In this document: positions 56,201 to 64,000 of the stretch, in pieces
Numbering within the stretch: position 1 is the stretch's first letter
Layout: each line of letters starts with the position of its first letter
Source of the DNA: Paramacrobiotus metropolitanus
Taxonomy: Eukaryota > Tardigrada > Eutardigrada > Parachela > Macrobiotidae
Direction: 5' to 3'
Length of the DNA: 64,000 nucleotides
Assembly (NCBI RefSeq): GCF_019649055.1
Contig: NW_026570341.1
Span: 124,001-188,000 of the forward strand
Position numbers and translations under genes: made by a program
Notes under the pieces: generated by a model
The model's input: the letters and a program-made list of their open reading frames with translations, nothing else
Told to the model about the DNA's origin: nothing
Databases searched by the model: none

Positions 56201-59200
56201 GTCACACCCAGATACCTGACCATCGAAATTACAACAGTTACCCATAAACAGAAAACCACATCAGACGAATCAATAAAAAAAGCCGGACTTTGAAAAGCCT
56301 TTATTTATACCTTATCATTATTACTCGTATGTTGCTGATTTCCGACTACGGAATAAGCTGGCTGAAACCGGTTCAACTGCAATGAGTTCCCCAAACCACT
56401 CTACTACGAAGCTCCCACAGATGCTCTATAAAACTACGCACGAGTAAAAACAACTTGGCATTATTACGCAAAATACCAATGATAAACCGGACAAGAATAA
56501 ATCAATAAAATGGGAAAAAACAGATAAAGAGAACAGAAACGACAAATAAACCGAAGTAATCCAAATAAATCGACTGCAAAAGACTACAAGAAACCAAAAA
56601 TATATAAACAAAAATTACAAATAAATTAATAAAACACATACTATCAATAAAAACGAGGAAGAATAAAAAATACATTAACCTGATAACCAGAAAACCACAA
56701 TAAAAAAAAGGTGCTAAACATTAACTTAAACTACTAAAATACATTAATATAAAAGCCGTTAAAATTAAAAAATACATTGACAACAACTAATTCATTCATA
56801 ATAAATTAATAAAATGCACTAAAAAAGGCGATTAAAAATAAAAGTATGTATTGATAATACATTACTACAAGAAACCCATGAATAAAATCACCGCTAAATA
56901 AAAAATCAATAATACAATAATAAAATGCATTAACAAAAACAGGTAAATAAAAACCGCCGCTAACAAATAAAAAACTTATAAAATTCATGAACAAAAATAT
57001 AAAAAAATCTGCTAAAAATCCACAGGAGAAAGCCAGCGCCCGTACCTCTCCTGGATAGCCTGCTCCTCCTTATCCTTGTCCTTCTCCGCGTCGCCCTCCG
57101 CCCCGGCACGCCGCCGCTCGCGTCGCTCGGGATCGGAGTCGTCCGTCGTCTCGCTGAAGACCTCCTCGCGGCGATCCCGTCGCTCCCGGGAGCGTTCCCG
57201 TTCCCTATCCCGTTCCCGACGGCGGCGTTCCCGTTCGCGGCTGTTGGAGCGCGAGCGCGACCGCCGCTGCTCCCGTTCCCGCTCCCAGCCGTTGCGGCGG
57301 GCTTCCTGCTCGAACTGCTCGCCCTTCTTCCGCTCCTCGTCAAGGCGGGTACGCAGCGCGCTCGCCTGCACCAATACACCAAAGTATTCATCACAATTAC
57401 AATAAATCAATTAAAATAAATCTTCCATGCAATAAGATTTTCTTCAGTTATAATAAAATAAAACTAAATAATTAAAACAATAAAATAATTAATTAGTCAG
57501 TTAGTTTGTTTGTTTAGTTATAATAAAATTAAATTAAGATAAGTCAACAATGATTTTCCTTATTCATCATAAAATTAAATTATAATAAGTCCACACAACG
57601 AATTTAAATTTCCTTTATTCATAATAAAAAAATTGATTTACAAAGTACGCTTGAAGGTCCAGACGAAAGGTCACACACAAAAGGGTACACACACAATGAA
57701 GTGATAAAAAAATTCCCTGTAATAAAGTTGAAACCACTATACAGGATTTTTTTTTTATTTTTTTAGCATTTATCTGCAGATGAAAAAAACACCCCAAAAC
57801 ACATTAACTACACATCTGACATCTGTATTATACTGTACACGTCAGTCAGCGTTCTATAACTGCTTTAAAGGGACATGACAACTGCCCATGCACTACAATA
57901 TTATCTCCTTCTAAGGCAACAGCCTGCCATGTGACAGTCGAAAAATGCAGTCTCAACTAAGTAACTGCATCGATCAGTCAGCTGAATAATAATTTACCAA
58001 TTTTTTAATAGTACCCAAAAATTTCAATATTAATATTTTAATAATCATTAATTTAATATTAACAGATCAATATTAAGAATTCGATAGCTTAATCTTACCA
58101 GTATTATTAATCCTCCACATGAAACATAATAATTCACCACGTTAATAATTATAACAACTCAACCAATAAATAACTAAGCAAAAATAATCTACATCGATTT
58201 TCGGATGAAATATATTTACCGGTAATTCACCAGCTCCTCAATAATTTGACGATTTAGAACAGCAGCTAATTGATGTCAGGATCCAGTACAAGCGGTACAC
58301 ACACCAAAAAATTCGCTATTATTTTACATTTTTCCCCAATTAACGATAGGAATTTTTAAAAAAATGCGGAGATAAATCGGGGATAATATAGAAGAAAAAT
58401 TCCTGGAATACAGTACCTCTTCCTGGCGTTTGCGCAGCGCCTCGGCGACACGCTCCTCCTTGGTGAGGAATTTAGGCTTGGCCTGCGCCTGCTCCTCGGC
58501 CTTCTTCTTGGCCAGGATCTCCTCCAGGGAGAAGGGCTCCTTCTTCCCTTTCTGCTCCACAATCTGCCCCTCTTCCTCCTCGTCCTCCTCCGCCTTGTTC
58601 ACGCCGTCCTCCGCCGCGGATTTATTTTTCAGACGCTTTTTCTCGTCACTGTCCGGCTGGCCGCGCTTCTTCTCGCCGCTGCGGGATTTTGCGTCGGTTT
58701 TCCGCGGTGATTTCTCCCCGTTGCGTGTGCCGGGTTTGTCGTCCTGTGGACGCTTCGTGTCGCGTTCGCGGGAGCGCGATCGGCGTCTGAAAATCCCAAT
58801 TCGAAATTCAAATCCAGCAAAATTGTATTTCATTAAAATGCACTTAAGAAAATTCGGTCAAAAATTAAATCAAAGTAAAATTTAAATTGTTAACAAAATT
58901 AATTAAATAAAATTAAAAATTTTATTATTTAATAAAATTGAATTCCCGGGAGCGGGATCAGCGTCGGAAAATCCCATTCTAAAATCCCAATCCAGTAAAA
59001 TTCTATTTCATTAAAATGCCTTATGAACATTCGGTCAACAATTAAATTCCCCGCAAATTAAATTAAAAACAAATCAAAATTAGTAAGAAAATTAAACTAA
59101 ATAAAATTAAAAATTTTATTATTTAATAAAACTGAATTCCCGGGAGCGGGATCAGCGTCGGAAAATCCCAATCTAAAATTCCAATCCAGTAAAATTTTAT

Positions 59201-59745
59201 TTCATTAAAATGCCCTGAAAAAAATTCAGCCAAAAAATTCAATATCCACCAAAAAGCAAATAAAACCAAATTTAAATTGTTTCTAATTTTATTAGAGAAG
59301 GAACAGTATTACACATGTGCTGAAATTTAACAAATTAAATTATTAATTTTCGATATTCACTAAAACTGAATTAAAATAAAATTAAACTAAAATGTGTTTA
59401 CAGTTTACACTTTACAGTGAAATTTCCAAAAAAAATGTTTATATTAAACAATATTATTATTATTTCAAATTTCAAATTAATTTTCATTTTGGCAATTTTT
59501 TTAATTTTCATAAACCAGGAGAAACAGGCAGCAATCTAATTATTTAAATTAGATAATTTTTTTTAGTTTTCGGGTTTTCCCCGATTTTCTGTAATAAAAT
59601 TACAAAAATATAGATATAAATTCTAAATCTACCTGCGTGAGGACGAGTGGTTGGCATCTTTCTGACGGTCTCGGCTGTCATCACGCTGCCTCTTCCGTTG
59701 GCCCATCGCCGCCGTTCCTCTCTCCATCCGTTTTTCGATCGTCAT
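53222..59745 (-). CDS. DDX23: DDX23/Prp28-like helicase, N-terminal half (copy A, incomplete)
   Basis: Exons with GT/AG borders and matching phases: 59745-59633, 58786-58417, 57365-57046, 56215-56011, 55570 to about 55501, 54716-54404, 53791-53656 and 53309 to about 53222. They encode an RS/RD-rich N-terminus, [20 protein letters not shown], an Arg-rich charged region, [17 protein letters not shown], the Q motif (PTPIQRQ), [30 protein letters not shown] and LDEADRMIDM; DEAD is assembled across the last intron. Missing are the usual linker exon before the Q motif and everything after the DEAD motif, including helicase motifs III-VI. After the DEAD motif the usual GFEPDV reads CFEGDV. The start is uncertain: ATG at 59745 is in frame, while a longer upstream frame from ATG 59821 is also charged but one base out. 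It is probably non-functional as a helicase alone. Confidence 0.7.
53803..54140. repeat. 11-bp satellite AAGAATTATTY, about 30 copies
   Basis: Near-perfect tandem array of AAGAATTATTT and AAGAATTATTC in the intron between the GLSREDQ exon and the Q-motif exon of copy A. It is absent from the corresponding place in copy B. Confidence 0.9.
54720..55500. other. AT-rich intron of copy A lacking the expected linker exon
   Basis: No GC-rich exon is seen here, although DDX23 homologues carry a Trp-rich linker between the DLIEHRR-type helix and the Q motif. Confidence 0.5.
58768..59330. repeat. Triplicated 5' end of a helicase exon with its splice site
   Basis: The segment CGGGAGCG(C/G)GATC(A/G)GCGTC plus following intron (AAAATCCCA, ATCCAG(C/T)AAAATT, TTTCATTAAAATGC) occurs three times, starting near 58768, 58945 and 59139. 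Only the first unit keeps the acceptor TTTTCAG on the minus strand; the others read TTTTCCG. Confidence 0.75.
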
Positions 59746-59829
59746 CACGCGCAGACTGACGATTCTTATGAATCTTATCCGATTTCTCCGCGCGCGGGAC
59801 CCGTTTCTCCTCGCTGTGCATTTCTGACA

Positions 59830-61020
59830 GCTCCCCACGCAAAACGATAATTATTCACCAGAGAACGATCAGTGTGACAGTGTGATATCAGAATACAATC
59901 ATCATCATACTAAAACATCCAGCGACGGATATAACACGTGCAACAGGAGGAGAAATGATCTTAAAGAAAGAAAAAAGTAAACGAAACTGCAAAATCACAC
60001 TCACACAAATCAAAATGACACAATATATCAAACAATTTTTCACGTTCAAACGCGTCGAAGCGACGAAGTAGCGCAGTACAGTGAGCACACCGACACCGCG
60101 CGCTTTTTCCCTGCACTGACTGTGCGCCGTGGGCGGTCGCACCAATCACACACGGCGTATAATTTTCGTTTATTTGTGTTTTTCTACAAATAAACACTGT
60201 TTTTACAGTTTCTTGATTGCGATTTGCGATGCATGTTTTTTTATGCTTTTATTCTCTAACTAATTCCGATTTGTATTTACGTGGGTCTCTTGCTAATTAC
60301 GGGATTTATGTTGGGTTTTCTAGAAATCACGATTTTTAATATTAGTAAAATGCAATTTTTTCCCACTTTCTTAGATTTCTTAAATAATCACGGATACTTA
60401 TTTTAATTACGGTTTTTTCAGGTATTTTTTACTAATAGCGGATTTTAATTAATTCATAAATTCTCAGAGAATGCCATTTTTGGGCTTTTATTTGTTATGG
60501 TTTTCTAATCAATACGATGTTTATTTCGTCCTGCACGATTTTCTTAAATAATCACCGATATTTATTTTCTTAACTATGATTCTTTATTTTCAATGTTTTT
60601 ATTAATAATGGATTTTAACTAATAAATAAAACCTAAGAAAATACGATGTTTATTTTCAGATATTTTTTAATTAATAACGGATTTTAACTAATAAACACAA
60701 GAAAATGCGATTTTTTTGGCATTTTTTGTAAGAATTTTCTATTAAAATAATATCTAACATTTTCCAGCTAATTAGTAAGCACAGATATTTATTTTCGTAT
60801 TACGATTTTTAATTTCCGCTTTTTTTGCAAATCATTCTGTCGTTGATTTTTTTTACAGCTGGCAGTTCTTACCATTCTGTGGACATGTTTCCCAACTTTC
60901 CACTGGCATGCAACAGGAACAAAGGAATACACAATAAAACACAATAATTAATCAATTTTTTTTCATTTAATTCCCTCGTTATTAACGGCACACCGCGCCC
61001 AGTACGAATTGACGGGGAAT
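59830..61020. other. AT-rich spacer between copies A and C
   Basis: No exon is supported. It would contain the promoter of copy A and the 3' flank of copy C; neither shows a decisive signal. Confidence 0.4.
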
Positions 61021-61023
61021 GTT

Positions 61024-62121
61024 TCAGGAGAACAATTTCTCCTCTTTTTTGCGTTTGGTCAGCACCGTTCCCGGTTTGTGTTGCGCGTCGGGGTGGCGGT
61101 CCAGTTCGGGCGGGCAGTGCGAGACGGGACTGTTCTTCAGCACTTGCCGCAAATCGAAGAACAAATGACTGTCTTCCTTCGTCAGAAACGAGATGGCCTT
61201 GCCTACAAAAATTTCACAATTAAAAAAAGAACTCATTCTAAAAATTTATATTAACAATTAACAAAATTTCATTTGAAAAATCTATATTCCCAATTAAAAG
61301 ATTCAGTTTAAAAAATTTATATTCAGTATTATTCACAATTAAAAAAATTTCATTTGAAAAATTTACATTCTGAATTAACAGATTCCATTTAAAAACTTTA
61401 CATTCACAATTAAAAAAATATATATTCACAATTTCATTACACAAATATATTCGTACGTATTTATAATCACAATCTTATTTTCACAATTATATTCACAATT
61501 TCATTACACAAATATATTCGTACATATTTATAATCACAATTTTATTTTCAAGATTATATTCACAATTTCATTACACATAAATAATTATATGTATTTATAC
61601 TGTATTCACAATTTTAAACCATTCCCATTTCAGCCATCCAAGCACATCATCTCAAAATCAAACAAGGCTTCCTGCATTTTACACGGTGGCAACGAAAAAT
61701 TTTTTTGAAAAAAAATATTATCGAAATAATTCCAGGTGGAAAAATGATCAATTTAAATGCCGCAATAAGAACATCCAAAGGAAATAAATACCGATTTTAG
61801 TACTGATATAATAATTACCAAACACCAGTTCCGTTATTTGATTTTTCTACATTTTTTTAGAAAAAAAGCCGATAAACGAAATTAAGACATCCGAAACTGT
61901 TGGGCACTTTATATGCACAGCCTTGCCTTTTTTGCCGGCGCGCCCGGTGCGGCCGATCCTGTGCGTGTAGTCCTCGATGCTCTTGGCCATGTCGTAGTTA
62001 ATCACCAGGGAAACATCCTGGATGTCGATGCCGCGCCCGGCCACGTCCGTCGCCACCAGAATGTCCTTGCTCCCGTTCTTCAGCGAAGACAACGCGAACT
62101 CACGCTGCTCCTGCCCTTTCC
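61024..62121 (-). CDS. DDX23: DDX23/Prp28-like helicase, C-terminal end (copy C, 5' truncated)
   Basis: Two exons: 62121-61927 and 61202-61024. The first encodes [40 protein letters not shown] and [13 protein letters not shown] (motifs V and VI intact). The second encodes [20 protein letters not shown] and [20 protein letters not shown], ending at the natural C-terminus of the family. The intron 61926-61203 appears to start with GCAAGG, a GC-AG type. Phases fit exactly (G/GC AAG). Upstream exons are absent; a MULE relic on the other strand begins at 62720. Copy C supplies just the part that copies A and B lack, but lies on their 5' side. Confidence 0.75.
61230..61620. repeat. Imprecise AT-rich tandem repeats in the copy C intron
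   Basis: Units with ACAATTAAAAAAATTTCATTTGAAAAA (first part) and ATATTCACAATTTCATTACACAAATATATTCG (second part) recur with variation. Confidence 0.6.
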
Positions 62122-62149
62122 CTGTAGTACACACCAGCAACGATATCAA

Positions 62150-62690
62150 TAAACTAATTAATTAAATTATTAAATAAATTAATTAATAAATAAATAATTT
62201 AATTAATTAACTTATAAATAAATTATGGAGAAAGCTGCGCACACCACGTTTTACCACCAAAGTCTCCCCACACCACCTTTCACCACCACCAGGCTCCGCA
62301 CACCACTATTCGCACCACGTTTTGTCTCGGGCCACCATTTTTACGCCACCACTATATATATTTGAAACGTCGGTAGTCTCGGGACACCACATTTTACTCG
62401 TAGTTTCGAAGATATGTATGCAGTAGTCGGTCGTATATACGACTAATACGACTAATACAGTAGTCGGGCTATGTACGTAATTAAATTCTGTGTACGTACA
62501 AAGAACAGTACTTTACTTAACATACGGTGTATCTAAGTTACAATGTTTTGGTTTTTTCGATATAGCGCAAGACAAGCCTTTGATTATACGTATACAGCAT
62601 GCTTAATTTGTAAATAAGCACAGAAAGTTCTTTGCAGCCACAATTTACCATAAACTGACTGCCTGTTTGTGATACTTTTATTCTAAAAAT
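62150..62690. other. Spacer between copy C and the MULE relic
   Basis: Low-complexity TTAAATAA and CACCAC(C/G) tracts at 62150-62390, then unremarkable sequence. No exon seen. Confidence 0.45.
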
Positions 62691-62719
62691 CGTTTTTGAT
62701 TCATCGTCATACTAGAAAA

Positions 62720-64000
62720 ATGTCGCGTACTTCTTACTCTGATGACCACGACGAAAATGGCCACGAGAGCGAACACCTGCATGTGGGAATGAGTTTCGCC
62801 TCTTATGCAGCCTTGGAGGCTGCTCTGGCCAGATACGAGAAAGAGACTTTTACGGTCTTTCAAACTCATCGCTCCGAAAGGTTACCACCAGCCGACGAGT
62901 GTGCGAAAAATTTGCAATACAAATACATCAAATGGCATTGCGCACACAACACCAGTTATGTCCCAAGAGGCAAAGGGTCACGACCAGTCACCCACAGCAA
63001 GGACTTGGAATGCCCTGTGATGCTCCACGTCTCCATTCAGAAAAAGAACAGACAGTTGGTAGTCCAGCGATCAGACTCTTTGGCGGAACATAATCATGAA
63101 CGCTCAAAAGACCTGTGGCAATTATACCCAAAAAACCGTATACTATCAAAGTCCGACCAAGAGCATGTGACTAAATTGAGAAAAGAAGGTCTCCCACGGC
63201 AATCTATACTAAAGATGAGCGAAAAATGCTCCTTAAAAAAACATGTTTTTTAGTAGGAAATGACCGTGTTAACGATTACTGCAAAAAAACAGGTGGTGAG
63301 AGAGAAGACCGAGAAGAGCGTCACAATTAAAGACATCCATAATAATATCGTAAATCGAGACGACGTTGAAAGAAAGAAAGGGAAAACGGAAATTCAGCTG
63401 ATAGATCTGGAACTGAGTGCATTAAAACACGTGACCCAGGAATGGACGTATACACCAAAGACAACGGAAGTGTGCTTGAAGGCATTTGCATTGCGACAAC
63501 AGCAATGAAATCAGATTTTGCGAAAACACCAGAAGTACTGTTCCTCGACGACACGTATAACGTTAACGTTGAAAAGTTTTGCCTGTTCGCGGTAATGTGC
63601 GAAGATGCCAACGGTGCGGGTCAACCAGTGTTTTTGGGCTTACTAGCGAACGAAAGAAGGGCAAATTTGGAATTTTTCTGCGAAAGTTTCAAGAAGGCAC
63701 ATCCCACGTGGCAGCAAATTGAATGTATATTTACTGACAAAGACTTCAATGAGATCGCGGTGATTCGATGGGCATTTCCTGGTGTGCGAACCTTACTCTG
63801 TATCTTCCACGTTATAAAATGGGTGAAAAATCAGATCGCGCATCTCGGTGGGTCGAAATTGCAACGAAACAGCATATTCAAGGCTTTTATCGCTGCGTGT
63901 ACTCCTATCAAGAAGCTGATTTTGAAATCCGGTGGCGAGAACTAGTGGCAATTTGTTCTGAAGATTTCCGGGGATACCTGAACAACAATTGGTACACGTG
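62720..64000 (+). pseudogene. MULE transposase, ZSWIM3-like, broken and running off the right edge
   Basis: From ATG 62720 the frame encodes an N-terminal zinc-binding FAR1/FLYWCH-like domain: C-A-H-N, then DLECPVMLHVSIQKKNRQLV and AEHNHERS supply the Cys and His ligands. Two successive TAG codons follow at about 63252-63257, after which VTIKDIHNNIV continues in the same frame. The catalytic part is in another frame from about 63442: VLFLDDTYNVNVEKFCLFAV and CIFTDKDFNEIAVIRWAFPG contain the first two acidic residues of the DDE triad, and RTLLCIFHVIKW follows. A further shift near 63880 leads to YQEADFEIRWRELVAICSED, open to the window end. Stops and shifts mean no functional enzyme here. Transposon ends are not visible. 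Confidence 0.8.

Noticed and set aside
57076-57405. Plus-strand Arg-Ser-rich frame resembling an SR protein
   Set aside because: Antisense of the Arg/Glu-rich helicase exon 57365-57046; the minus strand has matching splice sites and family homology.
58430-58885. Plus-strand frame rich in Ser and Phe
   Set aside because: Antisense shadow of the helicase exon 58786-58417.

Overview
This is a eukaryotic nuclear window: protein-coding exons are short and GC-rich, the introns carry GT...AG borders, there are no bacterial operons or Shine-Dalgarno signals, and transposon relics are dense. Gene structure (63-80 bp introns in one gene family, long AT-rich introns in the helicase copies) and the lineage-specific F-box family suggest a small invertebrate. 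A tardigrade such as a Paramacrobiotus-like species is my best guess, but nothing in the window proves it.

Layout. 0-4 kb: a 117-bp mariner-type MITE, three adjoining TTAA-flanked fold-back elements, and a hairpin of GACTCT repeats around a 9-bp minisatellite. 4-10 kb: an F-box gene (5095-6215), a second, frameshifted F-box-like copy, a collapsed minus-strand relative of the large F-box gene, and an intronless dead fragment of a Prp28/DDX23 helicase. 10.93-15.79 kb: a 4.85-kb element with long terminal inverted repeats and a coding region interrupted by one TAG. 16-19 kb: F-box pseudogene, a 291-bp hAT MITE with an 8-bp target duplication, a possible orphan terminal exon and a 59-bp minisatellite. 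20-22 kb: the best preserved F-box gene (minus strand, three exons, about 605 aa) with an extra N-terminal domain.

22.18-33.33 kb: an 11.1-kb block bounded by inverted arrays of a GCTATTTTGCCGCA-type repeat and by a 12-bp direct repeat. It looks like one large, decaying mobile element whose relic reading frames run on the minus strand; a 1.3-kb hAT-like element (8-bp target duplication), a mariner-type MITE and a satellite array are nested in it. 36.7-38.9 kb: an intact three-exon gene for a four-helix membrane protein. 39-46 kb: mostly repeats and a further F-box fragment.

46-62 kb: three incomplete copies of the spliceosomal DEAD-box helicase gene DDX23 (Prp28), all on the minus strand. 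From high to low coordinate they are a C-terminal end (61.0-62.1 kb), an N-terminal half through the DEAD motif (53.2-59.8 kb) and a patchy internal copy (46.0-52.0 kb). No complete DDX23 can be read from this window. 62.7-64 kb: a broken MULE (ZSWIM-like) transposase running off the right edge.
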